Of a stretch of 64,000 bases of DNA, positions 52,043-60,300 are shown in pieces; positions within the stretch are counted from its first letter, which is position 1, and each line of letters begins with the position of its first letter. Source of the DNA: Ectobacillus funiculus (lineage in GTDB: Bacteria; Bacillota; Bacilli; Bacillales; Bacillaceae_G); assembly GCF_042429435.1 (NCBI RefSeq), contig NZ_JBHMAF010000196.1; one strand, written 5' to 3'. The notes under the pieces are model-generated. The model saw only the letters and a list, made by a program, of their open reading frames with translations. It was not told the origin of the DNA and did no database searches. Made by a program: the position numbers and the translations under genes.

Positions 52043-52984
52043 TCACTTCGTTTTCACTTTGGGTAAAATCTTAGAAAGCGGTACCTGTCGCTTGCGTTCC
52101 CATGTTGCGGGATTGGCTGGATCGTATTGCTCAATGAAGGCAATGACTTCCTTTGTAATTGGTGTAGGAGTAGAAGCACCTGCTGTAATCGCAACAGTTT
52201 CTACACCTTTAAGCCACTCGAGTTGAATTTTGCTTACATCTGAAATACGGTATGCATTTGTTCCGGCAATTTCCATAGAAACTTGAGCCAGCCGATTGGA
52301 ATTATTGCTTTTTGGATCGCCTACGACAAGAGTTAGGTCTGCTTCTTTTGCTTGATCAGCCACCGCTTCTTGACGAACCTGTGTTGCCAGACAGATTTCC
52401 TTATGGAATTCTGCTGTAGGATAACGCTCTTGGATTTTTTTCATGAGATGTTGTACATCCCATTGGCTCATCGTTGTTTGATTTGTAACCAAAATTCGAT
52501 CGGTTGGCAGATTCAAAGCAGCTACGTCCGCTTCCTTCTCGACAAGATGTACAATATCAGGTGCGATACCAATTGCCCCCTCTGGCTCTGGATGTCCTTT
52601 TTTGCCAATATAAACAATATGGTATCCATGTTCCTTCTTATCGCGGATTAAATCATGTGTCTTGGTGACGTCAGGGCATGTAGCATCAATAGTGGTTAAC
52701 CCCTTCTCCTGCGCGCGTCTTTTGACTTCAGGGGAGACACCATGCGCTGTGAAAATTACAGTGCCAGACTCTACCTGTTCTAAAATTTCAAGACGGTTTG
52801 GACCATCCAATGTAATAATGCCCTCTTCTTCAAACGCATCAGTTACATGTTTGTTATGGACGATCATTCCTAATATATAAATTGGTCGTGGTAAATCTTT
52901 ATCAAGCGCCGCATTGCGCGCAATGACCATCGCGTCTACCACCCCATAGCAATAGCCGCGTGGGGCAATTTTAATTACCTTCAT
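52043..52984 (-). CDS. ispH: 4-hydroxy-3-methylbut-2-enyl diphosphate reductase
   Basis: Last step of the MEP pathway, giving IPP and DMAPP. The three cluster cysteines are in RGYCYGVVDA, TIDATCPDVTKTH and HKEICLATQVRQ; the substrate motif is GDPKSNNSNRL. 313 aa from ATG 52984 (AAAAGGAGAGG upstream). A partner step, ispG, lies 8 kb away on the same strand. Confidence 0.96.
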   Translation of the reverse strand: MKVIKIAPRGYCYGVVDAMVIARNAALDKDLPRPIYILGMIVHNKHVTDAFEEEGIITLDGPNRLEILEQVESGTVIFTAHGVSPEVKRRAQEKGLTTIDATCPDVTKTHDLIRDKKEHGYHIVYIGKKGHPEPEGAIGIAPDIVHLVEKEADVAALNLPTDRILVTNQTTMSQWDVQHLMKKIQERYPTAEFHKEICLATQVRQEAVADQAKEADLTLVVGDPKSNNSNRLAQVSMEIAGTNAYRISDVSKIQLEWLKGVETVAITAGASTPTPITKEVIAFIEQYDPANPATWERKRQVPLSKILPKVKTK

Positions 52985-53063
52985 CGTATTCCTCTCCTTT
53001 TTAGCAAGGACTTTCACCAGCTAGTCTTCTTCATTATAAAGGAGGAGAGGAGCCTTGACAAAG

Positions 53064-54056
53064 CTATACATATAATTTTGGTGATGATGTTTTCGTGGCA
53101 GCAGGTGAAGCTGGCTGCTGTGGCGGCGTTTGTGTGTCTTCTACTGTTGGATTATTCTGTTTCTTCTCTTCTTTCTTAGCCGTTGGTTTTGTTGGTTTTG
53201 ACGTTTCCTCTTGTACAGTTATTGGTGCTGCCGGTGTTGTCGCCTCTGTTGCTTTCTCTGTTGTTGCCTCTGTTGCTTTCTCTGTTGTTGTTTCCTTGTT
53301 GCTGCTAGGGGTAAGTGCACTTAAAATTTTTGTGAAGTTTGGGAATTTTTGCATAAGCGGGCCATATTGCTGCACAACGGGAGTGACAGTTTGCGCAACT
53401 TGCACAATCTTTTCTACATTTCCTACGATAGCGGAAGGGTTGGCGACCAGGTTAGAAAAAAAACTGCCAATTCCTCCTGTGTTGCTTGCTGTTGCAGCGC
53501 TTGTTGCTGCAGCCTGCGGGATCATCCGGGTATTTGTATTTGTCTGGGCTGCCGGTTGTTGACGGGGATGCATCATAGGCTGCTGCGTCTGGGAGCCGTA
53601 GTTGTTGTTTGGCATAAAGGGTGAACCGGTATCTTGCGAATTTTTATTTTTCTTTCCAAACAGCTTTGATAAAATTCCTCCTTGCCGTTTTTGTTGCATT
53701 GGCATTTGCTGCATCGGCATCTGCCGCATCGGCATTTGCTGCATTGGCATTTGCTGCATTGGCATTTGCTGCATTGGCATTTGCTGCATTGGCATTTGCT
53801 GCATTGGCATTTGCTGCATCGGCATTTGCTGCATTGGCATTTGCTGCATTGGCATTTGCTGCATTGGCATTTGCTGCATTGGCATTTGCTGCATTGGCAT
53901 TTGCTGCATTGGCATTTGCTGCATCGGCATTTGTTGCATCGGCCTTTGCTGCGTTCGCCTTTGCTGCGTATCCCTTCTCATTCCTCCAGCTGGATATGGG
54001 TGTGATTGCGGCATGTACATCATCGGTTGGCGGGGAGGTATTTGTGGCTGGCTCAT
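53064..54056 (-). CDS. yqfQ: YqfQ/VrrA family protein with MQQMP tandem repeat
   Basis: 330 aa. Pro/Gln/Met-rich N-terminus, then sixteen pentapeptides MQQMP (one MRQMP) flanked by worn units (TQQRR, TQQRP, MQQKR), a basic stretch (LFGKKNKN), the conserved YqfQ core (GGIGSFFSNLVANPSAIVGN ... VVQQYGPLMQKFPNF), and a Thr/Glu/Lys/Pro-rich tail with TEKATEAT twice. Same place as B. subtilis yqfQ, between ispH and cshB; the B. anthracis homologue is VrrA, a known variable-repeat locus. Start ATG 54056 after GAAAGGAGTG. Function unknown; spore association is suspected. Confidence 0.88.
   Translation of the reverse strand: MSQPQIPPRQPMMYMPQSHPYPAGGMRRDTQQRRTQQRPMQQMPMQQMPMQQMPMQQMPMQQMPMQQMPMQQMPMQQMPMQQMPMQQMPMQQMPMQQMPMQQMPMQQMPMRQMPMQQMPMQQKRQGGILSKLFGKKNKNSQDTGSPFMPNNNYGSQTQQPMMHPRQQPAAQTNTNTRMIPQAAATSAATASNTGGIGSFFSNLVANPSAIVGNVEKIVQVAQTVTPVVQQYGPLMQKFPNFTKILSALTPSSNKETTTEKATEATTEKATEATTPAAPITVQEETSKPTKPTAKKEEKKQNNPTVEDTQTPPQQPASPAATKTSSPKLYV
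53701..53940 (-). repeat. 15-bp tandem repeat (VNTR) in yqfQ, 16 units
   Basis: Unit GGCATTTGCTGCATT on the plus strand, sixteen uninterrupted copies in 240 bp. Variation is limited to a few third positions (ATT/ATC) and the second unit (CTGCCG). Degenerate units flank both sides (53686-53700, 53941-53970). The unit length keeps the reading frame for any copy number. Confidence 0.97.
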
Positions 54057-54226
54057 AAAAAGCACTCCTTTCTTGTTGGTGTATACACTACCATATGCAG
54101 CAACAAGAAAAGAGGTTAGTTTTCCAAGCATAGCATCAAACTAATAATAGCTTTTCCATGTAGAATTCGTTATAATGATAACTTGCCTGATTTGTGCGTT
54201 AAATAAGGAGAAAGAAGGTGGAACAG

Positions 54227-55531
54227 ATGACAGCATCATTTGAACAGTTTGCATTTCAGCCGTTTTTATTAAAGGCTGTGAAGGATCTTGGCTTTTTAGA
54301 GCCAACTGAAATTCAATGTAAAATTTTTCCGATTGCGAAAAAAGGACATAGTGTTATCGGTCAATCACAAACAGGTTCCGGTAAAACACACGCGTACTTA
54401 CTTCCAATTTTACAGGCAGTTCAACCACAGCAGGAAGAAGTGCAGGCTGTAATTACAGCGCCGACACGTGAATTGGCGCAGCAAATTTATCAAGAAATTC
54501 TAAAGCTTACGAAATTCTGCCAAGAGGAACAGCTAATCACCGCACGTTGCTTTGTTGGCGGAACGGACAAGCAGCGTACAATTGATAAGCTGAAAAAGCA
54601 GCCGCATATAGTTGTTGGTACACCTGGACGCATCCACGATTTAGTCGAGGAGCAGGCATTATTTGTACATACAGCTTCGACCATTGTTGTCGATGAGGCA
54701 GATTTAATGCTTGATATGGGATTTATTGAAGATGTTGATAAAATTGCAGCGCGGATGCCGCAAAAATTACAAATGCTCGTTTTCTCAGCAACGATTCCTG
54801 AAAAACTTAAGCCGTTTTTGAAAAAGTATATGGAAAATCCAGAGTATGTACATATCAATCCGAATCAGGCAGCCGCACAAAACATTGAGCACGCGATTAT
54901 ACCGCTGCGCCATCGTAATAAGAAGGATCTATTGAAAGATATTCTGATGCAATATCAGCCGTATTTGGCGATTATATTTACAAATACGAAAAAGAATGCA
55001 GAAGAAGTTGCGCAGGCGCTAGCGGAGCGCGGATTAAAGGTTGGCCGCATTCACGGTGATTTGGCACCGCGTGAACGCCGGAAAATGATGAAGCAAGTGC
55101 ATGAATTAGAGTACCAATATATTGTTGCGACAGACTTAGCGGCTCGTGGTATTGATATCGAAGGAGTTAGTCATGTTGTGAACTATGAACTGCCTGATGA
55201 TCTGGATTTCTATATTCACCGCGTTGGCCGTACGGCACGCGCTGGTTTTTCTGGAACCGCCATTACAATTTACGAACCAAGTGATGAAGAAGCACTAGAT
55301 AAGCTTGAGAAACGCAAGATTGAATTCCGTCATATTGACTTGCGAAGCGGTGAATGGGTCGACCTTGGTCCGCGCAGAAAGCGTCAAAGCCGCAAAAAGC
55401 AAGAAAATGAGATGGATGTTATGGCGAAGAAGGTTATCAAGAAGCCAACTAAAGTTAAGCCAGGATATAAGAAAAAATTAAATGAAGAACGAGAGAAAAT
55501 TAAACGGAGATACAGTAAGAAAACGAAATAA
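54227..55531 (+). CDS. cshB: DEAD-box RNA helicase CshB
   Basis: 434 aa helicase with the Q motif, GQSQTGSGKTHAYLLP (motif I), PTRELA (Ia), DEAD (II), SAT (III) and HRVGRTARAG (VI), and a basic tail ending KPTKVKPGYKKKLNEERE. CshB helps at low temperature and in ribosome assembly. ATG 54227 has GAAGGTGG upstream; GTG 54218 is also possible. Divergent from yqfQ. Confidence 0.94.
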   Translation: MTASFEQFAFQPFLLKAVKDLGFLEPTEIQCKIFPIAKKGHSVIGQSQTGSGKTHAYLLPILQAVQPQQEEVQAVITAPTRELAQQIYQEILKLTKFCQEEQLITARCFVGGTDKQRTIDKLKKQPHIVVGTPGRIHDLVEEQALFVHTASTIVVDEADLMLDMGFIEDVDKIAARMPQKLQMLVFSATIPEKLKPFLKKYMENPEYVHINPNQAAAQNIEHAIIPLRHRNKKDLLKDILMQYQPYLAIIFTNTKKNAEEVAQALAERGLKVGRIHGDLAPRERRKMMKQVHELEYQYIVATDLAARGIDIEGVSHVVNYELPDDLDFYIHRVGRTARAGFSGTAITIYEPSDEEALDKLEKRKIEFRHIDLRSGEWVDLGPRRKRQSRKKQENEMDVMAKKVIKKPTKVKPGYKKKLNEEREKIKRRYSKKTK

Positions 55532-55559
55532 GGGGGCGTGCTCCTTTGTTTCGTTTTTT

Positions 55560-55693
55560 ATACTGTAAGAAAGTGTAAATTTTAGCTAAGAGACAATTCG
55601 ACGTAGCGAGAAATTTTAGGAATACAGTATAAGTAGGGCTACGCCTCTGTCTTCGCCCAAGAGCAGGGCTCGCCAGTCGGCGAGTTTTCTTTA
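55560..55693 (+). repeat. Interspersed repeat family A, copy 17 (full length)
   Basis: ATACTGTAAGAAAGTGTAAA to GGCGAGTTTTCTTTA, AGGGCT subtype, after a short T-run. Stem test position T-A. The terminator-like hairpin ends 23 bp before the nfo start. Confidence 0.93.
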
Positions 55694-55715
55694 GTAAACA
55701 AATGAGGTGATATAT

Positions 55716-56609
55716 ATGCTGAAAATAGGTTCACACGTATCAATGAGCGGTAAAAAAATGCTGCTTGCATCAAGTGAGGAAGCTGTTTCTTACGGAGCTA
55801 CGACATTTATGGTGTATACGGGCGCGCCGCAAAATACGAGACGCAAGCCAATTGCGGACTTGAATATAGCGGCGGGGCTTCTTCATATGCAGGAGCATGG
55901 CATTGAGGAGATTGTTGTGCACGCTCCTTATATTATTAACATCGGCAATACGCAAAATCCTGATACCTTTCAGCTCGGGGTTGATTTTTTACGTCTGGAA
56001 ATTGAGCGGACTGAGGCATTGCAAGCGGCGAAGCAAATTGTCCTGCACCCAGGAGCACATGTTGGAGCGGGAGCAGATGCTGGCATCGCTAAAATTATTG
56101 AAGGTTTAAATGAAGTGCTGACTGCAGATCAAACAGTGCAAATTGCTTTGGAGACAATGGCTGGAAAAGGCTCTGAGTGCGGCAGAAGTTTTGAGGAAAT
56201 CGCTAAAATTATTGAAGGGGTAACGCATAACGAGAAGCTGTCTGTTTGTTTTGATACATGTCACGTACACGATGCCGGTTATGATATTGTAAATGACTTT
56301 GACGGGGTACTAGAGCAGTTTGATCGTATTATCGGTATTGATCGCATTCGCGTGCTGCATATTAATGACAGCAAGAACGAACGCGGTACGCATAAAGACC
56401 GTCATGAGAATATCGGATTTGGACATATCGGCTTTGAAACGCTTAGCTATATTGTCCATCATCCGCAGCTGCAGCACATTCCCAAAATCCTTGAAACACC
56501 TTATGTCGGAGAAGATAAAAATAATAAAAAAGCTCCATATAAGCAGGAAATTGGGATGCTGCAAAGCCGAACCTTTGACCCGGAGATTTTGAGTAAAATC
56601 ATGTTGTGA
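55716..56609 (+). CDS. nfo: Deoxyribonuclease IV (AP endonuclease)
   Basis: Cleaves DNA at abasic sites. TIM barrel with zinc ligands in KIGSHVSMSG, VVHAPYIINIGN, VLHPGAHVGAG, IALETMAGKG, FDTCHVHDAG and KDRHENIGFGHIG. 297 aa, the usual length. ATG 55716 with ATGAGGTGA upstream. SigG-dependent and spore-protective in B. subtilis. There is almost no space for a promoter outside repeat copy 17. Confidence 0.95.
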   Translation: MLKIGSHVSMSGKKMLLASSEEAVSYGATTFMVYTGAPQNTRRKPIADLNIAAGLLHMQEHGIEEIVVHAPYIINIGNTQNPDTFQLGVDFLRLEIERTEALQAAKQIVLHPGAHVGAGADAGIAKIIEGLNEVLTADQTVQIALETMAGKGSECGRSFEEIAKIIEGVTHNEKLSVCFDTCHVHDAGYDIVNDFDGVLEQFDRIIGIDRIRVLHINDSKNERGTHKDRHENIGFGHIGFETLSYIVHHPQLQHIPKILETPYVGEDKNNKKAPYKQEIGMLQSRTFDPEILSKIML

Positions 56610-56636
56610 AGAAAACTCGCCGATTGGCGAGTTTTT
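56610..56636 (+). repeat. Family A mini-copy (copy 18) acting as nfo terminator
   Basis: AAACTCGCC-GATT-GGCGAGTTTTT directly after the nfo stop; identical to the 3' hairpin of family A in reverse, with a matching A-run. Only the hairpin remains. Confidence 0.65.
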
Positions 56637-56657
56637 AAGAGGAGACAGCCTTATGTA

Positions 56658-56690
56658 CTAAAAAGGGGGAGGGCTCACTCCTCCTTTTTA
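56658..56690. terminator. Bidirectional terminator between nfo and yqfT
   Basis: AAAAAGGGGGAG / CTCCTCCTTTTT with GGCTCA loop; overlaps the yqfT stop codon. Confidence 0.88.
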
Positions 56691-56942
56691 GTTTAGCAGA
56701 TTTTGCAGCAATGTATTTACTTGTTGAGCTGTTGCTGGTGAGGTTACCTGTGCGATTTGTTTGATAAGTTCAATTCGCTCTATGTGACTATAAATGTTAA
56801 TATTCTTCCCTTTTATGAGGGAAACAATTTTTTGTGCTTGGTCTTCCGTAATGGGAATTTGATACTCCTTGCTTAATTTCAGCAATTCATTCGTTGTGAT
56901 GTTGTTTAGCTTTTTATTTACAATTTGCTGAATGAAGTTCAT
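56688..56942 (-). CDS. yqfT: YqfT family protein (DUF2624)
   Basis: An 84-residue all-helical protein (MNFIQQIVNKKLNNITTNEL...). It matches YqfT in sequence and place (after nfo, opposite strand). AAGGAGGAAGCG precedes the ATG. Function unknown. Confidence 0.88.
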   Translation of the reverse strand: MNFIQQIVNKKLNNITTNELLKLSKEYQIPITEDQAQKIVSLIKGKNINIYSHIERIELIKQIAQVTSPATAQQVNTLLQNLLN

Positions 56943-57032
56943 ACGCTTCCTCCTTTTCCGCTATCTAACGGAATATATGTAAAGGAAGCTTGTTCATATT
57001 CCTTTGTTTTCCCAACTTGAAGAAAAGTATGG

Positions 57033-57038
57033 TATAAT
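57033..57038 (+). promoter_or_regulatory. Extended -10 promoter of yqfU
   Basis: TGGTATAAT (TGn extended -10), 83 bp before yqfU, weak -35. Confidence 0.5.
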
Positions 57039-57120
57039 AAAATTTATCTAACTTTGTGTAAAATGTCACAATAGCAGTATACACGTGGGCGTAAAATAGT
57101 ACTCTTGTAAAGGAGAAGCG

Positions 57121-58002
57121 ATGGGGAATAAACAACATAAAAAAGAAAGCTTAGGTCATATTTTATATCGTTTAGTGATGATTATGATTGGGGCAGCTTG
57201 TGCAGCAGTAGCGATTGAGCTATTTTTGATTCCGAATAAAATTATTGATGGCGGAATCATTGGTATCTCCCTCATTTTGGACTTTATTGTGCCGCAAAGT
57301 GTCTGGTGGCTTAACTTTTCCACTTTAGTAATCCTCCTGAATTTACCTTTTATGTACTCCGGGTACAAACAAATCGGAAAAACATTTATGTTTTCTTCAA
57401 TTTTTGCAGTCATCTGCCTTGCTGTTATTGAAGGAGTGCTTCATCACTTTCAGCCATTCACAACAAATCCGATTTTAGCTACTGTATTTGGCGGTTTAAC
57501 TCTTGGGGTTGGCGTTGGGCTTGTAATTCGACATGGGGGTTCTTTGGATGGAACGGAAATTTTAGGAATTCTGCTTACAAAGAAGCTGCCCTTTTCTGTT
57601 GGAGAGTTCGTGATGTTTATGAATATCTTTATTTTTGCTTGGGCGGCATTTGTGTTTGGGCTTGAGCAGGCGATGTATTCAGTGATGACATATTATATTG
57701 CATTTAAAACCATTGATACGGTCATTCAAGGTCTTGATGAAACAAAGGCAGTGATTATTGTTTCAGACTATTATGAGGATGTGTCAAATGCCATTTTGGA
57801 CCGTCTTGGCCGCGGTACAACGAAGCTTGTTGGCAAGGGAGGATACACGGATAAAGAGAAAGAGGTTATTTATGCGGTTATTACTCGCCTTGAGGTAACG
57901 AAGCTGAAAAGCATTGTGCACGAAATTGATCCAAAAGCATTTATTACAATTATGAATACGCAGGAAACAAAAGGTGCAAAGTTTAAGTCTGCAATTCATT
58001 AA
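57121..58002 (+). CDS. yqfU: YitT-family membrane protein YqfU (DUF161/DUF2179)
   Basis: 293 aa. Five or six membrane helices (DUF161 twice; GGIIGISLI and GGSLDGTEILG motifs) and a C-terminal cytoplasmic DUF2179 domain (GYTDKEKEVIYAVITRLEVTKLK). Transport function is assumed for the family but no substrate is known. AAAGGAGAAG ribosome site; own promoter and terminator. Confidence 0.9.
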   Translation: MGNKQHKKESLGHILYRLVMIMIGAACAAVAIELFLIPNKIIDGGIIGISLILDFIVPQSVWWLNFSTLVILLNLPFMYSGYKQIGKTFMFSSIFAVICLAVIEGVLHHFQPFTTNPILATVFGGLTLGVGVGLVIRHGGSLDGTEILGILLTKKLPFSVGEFVMFMNIFIFAWAAFVFGLEQAMYSVMTYYIAFKTIDTVIQGLDETKAVIIVSDYYEDVSNAILDRLGRGTTKLVGKGGYTDKEKEVIYAVITRLEVTKLKSIVHEIDPKAFITIMNTQETKGAKFKSAIH

Positions 58003-58030
58003 CAAGAGATGATGCCATCTCTTGTTTTTT
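58001..58030 (+). terminator. Intrinsic terminator of yqfU
   Basis: CAAGAGATG / CATCTCTTG, loop ATGC, then TTTTTT. Confidence 0.92.
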
Positions 58031-58083
58031 CGTGCAGCAGGCAAGAGTATAGAAAAGATCTAGTCTAGTGTAAGATAAATGAG

Positions 58084-58146
58084 TTTACAATTGGTGTGAA
58101 CTGTACTATAATTCGAACAGATATAAATCGGAAGAATTCTGAATTA
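58084..58146 (+). promoter_or_regulatory. Promoter and Zur box of znuC-znuB-zur
   Basis: TTTACA (58084-58089), 17 bp, TATAAT (58107-58112), then TAAATCGGAAGA followed by ATTCTGAATTA (58124-58146), matching 17 of 22 fixed positions of the Bacillus Zur box (TAAATCGTAAT-N-ATTACGATTTA). Placed over the early transcribed region it should block transcription when zinc is ample. Confidence 0.82.
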
Positions 58147-58161
58147 TAAAGGTGAGATACG

Positions 58162-58935
58162 ATGAATCATATTATAGAAATTGATCATTTATCGTTTCAG
58201 TACGAGGATCAAAAGGTGCTGGAGGATATTCATTTACATGTTCGTAAGGGTTCCTTTCTTGGGCTTGTCGGCCCAAATGGATCTGGCAAATCCACCCTTC
58301 TAAAATGTATATTGGGGATTGTAAAGCCAAAGCAGGGAACGATTCGGTTATTTGGTATAGATAGCCGCAAGTTTAAAGACTGGAATAAGATTGGCTATGT
58401 ATCACAAAAGGCAAATAGCTTTAATTCTGGATTCCCAGCTACTGTATTTGAAGTAGTATCGATGGGGCTTGTATCAAAGACGGGTTTGTTTCGATTTTTG
58501 AATAAGTCACAAAAGAAAAAGGTGAAACAAGCCATTACGGATGTTGGGATGAGCGAATTTATGAACCGTAATATCGGAGAATTATCGGGTGGACAGCAGC
58601 AGCGTGTTTTTATTGCCAGGGCACTTGTAAGTGAGCCGGAGCTGCTCATTTTGGATGAACCGACAGTAGGTGTTGACGCTGAGAATGTGCAAAATTTCTA
58701 CAGTATGCTAGAGCATTTAAATACAGAGCTGGGAATTACGCTAATTCTTGTGACACACGATATCGGAGTTATTACAGAAAAGGTAACGCATGTTGCTTGT
58801 TTGAATAAGCACTTGCATTTTCATGGAGAGACGGAGCTGTTTGAGGAGCGGAAGAACCATGATTTGTCGGCATTTTATGGACATCATATTCATCTGCTTG
58901 AACATAGTCATGAGCACCACGGAGGGACAAGATGA
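58162..58935 (+). CDS. znuC: Zinc ABC transporter ATP-binding protein
   Basis: ATPase of a high-affinity zinc importer. Walker A GPNGSGKST near residue 40, LSGGQQQR signature, LILDEPT Walker B, THD H-loop. The His-rich tail (HHIHLLEHSHEHHGG) suggests metal handling. 257 aa. First gene of a three-gene operon ending in zur. Confidence 0.92.
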   Translation: MNHIIEIDHLSFQYEDQKVLEDIHLHVRKGSFLGLVGPNGSGKSTLLKCILGIVKPKQGTIRLFGIDSRKFKDWNKIGYVSQKANSFNSGFPATVFEVVSMGLVSKTGLFRFLNKSQKKKVKQAITDVGMSEFMNRNIGELSGGQQQRVFIARALVSEPELLILDEPTVGVDAENVQNFYSMLEHLNTELGITLILVTHDIGVITEKVTHVACLNKHLHFHGETELFEERKNHDLSAFYGHHIHLLEHSHEHHGGTR

Positions 58936-59765
58936 TACAAGATTTTTTGCAGTATGATTTTTTGCGTAATTCGCTATATGCCGCTGTTCTTATTGGTCTT
59001 GTTACCCCGCTGCTTGGCGTGTTTATTGTCATTCGGCGATTGTCGCTTATTGCCGATGCGCTTAGCCATGTAACGCTTTCTGGTATTGCCGCAAGCTTAC
59101 TTTTGGAGAAAACATTATTTCCGGGCGGGTTTATCAACCCTTTATATATGGGGATGGTGTTTTCGATTGGCGGAGCGCTTTTCATTGAAAAGTTGCGGGC
59201 TGTATATAAGCATTACCAAGAGCTGGCAGTGCCGATTATTTTATCGGGCGGCATCGGTATTGGTGTGATTTTTATTTCGTTGGCTAATGGATTTAATACC
59301 GATTTATTCTCCTATTTATTCGGAAGCATCAGTGCGGTAAGCAAGGGAGATCTTACGGTTATTATCAGCATAGCTGTTCTTGTTCTTGCAACAGTTTTCC
59401 TCCTATATAAAGAGCTGTTTTTACTTTCCTTCGATGAGGAGTATGCAACTGCAACGGGCCTGCGTGCGAAATGGATTCATTTCATTTTTATTGTACTGGT
59501 GGCTCTTGTGATTGCTGCATCTATGAGAGTTGTCGGCATTTTACTTGTATCATCGCTCATGACCTTACCAGTGGCGGCGAGTATTCGCATTGCAAGGGGG
59601 TTTAAACAGACTATCTTCTTTTCTATTCTTTTTGGAGAACTGGCTGTTGTTGGAGGACTTATCACTTCATATCAACTGGATTTGGCTCCAGGAGGGACAA
59701 TTGTGATGATTGCTGTTGCAATTTTGGTAGGAGCGATCATGTGGAAACAGAAAAAAACAGCGTAA
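58932..59765 (+). CDS. znuB: Zinc ABC transporter permease
   Basis: ABC-3 family permease with about eight membrane helices (LGVFIVIRRLSLIADALSHVTLSGIA is the family signature). 277 aa. The ATG overlaps the znuC stop. No substrate-binding protein gene is in the operon; it must be supplied from elsewhere. Confidence 0.93.
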   Translation: MIQDFLQYDFLRNSLYAAVLIGLVTPLLGVFIVIRRLSLIADALSHVTLSGIAASLLLEKTLFPGGFINPLYMGMVFSIGGALFIEKLRAVYKHYQELAVPIILSGGIGIGVIFISLANGFNTDLFSYLFGSISAVSKGDLTVIISIAVLVLATVFLLYKELFLLSFDEEYATATGLRAKWIHFIFIVLVALVIAASMRVVGILLVSSLMTLPVAASIRIARGFKQTIFFSILFGELAVVGGLITSYQLDLAPGGTIVMIAVAILVGAIMWKQKKTA

Positions 59766-59778
59766 AGTAGGGATGGAC

Positions 59779-60192
59779 ATGAATCTGACAGAAGCGTTAA
59801 AGCTGATGAAGGAAAAAGGCTTCAAGCATACGGGAAAGCGTGAAGATATGCTGAATCTATTTTCTTCACATAATAAATATTTAACGGCAAAAGACGTGTT
59901 GGAAAATATGAAGGATACCTATCCAGGCTTAAGTTTTGATACCATCTATCGCAATTTAGCTCTTTTTGTGAAGCTTGGTATTTTAGAACAAACAGAATTG
60001 AACGGGGAGAAGCATTTCCGCTTTACATGTTCAACGACACAGCACCACCATCATTTTATTTGTCTCGACTGTGGGCGAACGAAGGAGGTTCACCTCTGCC
60101 CGATGGAGGTATCCTTGTCGGGATTTGAAGGCTTTGAGGTAACAGGACATAAATTCGAAATATACGGGAAATGTCCGATTTGTGTAAAATAA
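59779..60192 (+). CDS. zur: Zinc uptake regulator Zur (Fur family)
   Basis: 137 aa. N-terminal winged helix (FKHTGKREDMLNLF ... PGLSFDTIYRNLALFVKLGILEQ) and C-terminal metal domain with HHHHF, CLDCG and CPIC; the cysteines form the structural zinc site. Aligns with B. subtilis Zur from ATG 59779; ATG 59773 is possible. It likely represses its own operon through the box at 58124-58146. Confidence 0.93.
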   Translation: MNLTEALKLMKEKGFKHTGKREDMLNLFSSHNKYLTAKDVLENMKDTYPGLSFDTIYRNLALFVKLGILEQTELNGEKHFRFTCSTTQHHHHFICLDCGRTKEVHLCPMEVSLSGFEGFEVTGHKFEIYGKCPICVK

Positions 60193-60220
60193 AACAAGGG
60201 ACTTTTGCTTAAAGTGTGAA

Positions 60221-60253
60221 AAAGAGCTTGGAAGACGTTCCAAGCTCTTTTTC
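60221..60253. terminator. Bidirectional terminator between zur and ispG
   Basis: AAAGAGCTTGGAA / TTCCAAGCTCTTT, loop GACG, T-run on the plus strand. Confidence 0.92.
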
Positions 60254-60300
60254 TTGTATTGATTATGTTTAGTCTGTACATCATGTTGGATGTCCGCTGT

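Noticed and set aside
53701..53940. CRISPR-like array
   Set aside because: The units are contiguous 15-bp repeats without spacers and are coding.
53602..54144. Long plus-strand ORFs over the yqfQ repeat (CCIGI, AALAF and HWHLL periodic peptides)
   Set aside because: They arise because the 15-bp repeat keeps several frames open; the minus frame has the ribosome site, the conserved YqfQ core and the right place.
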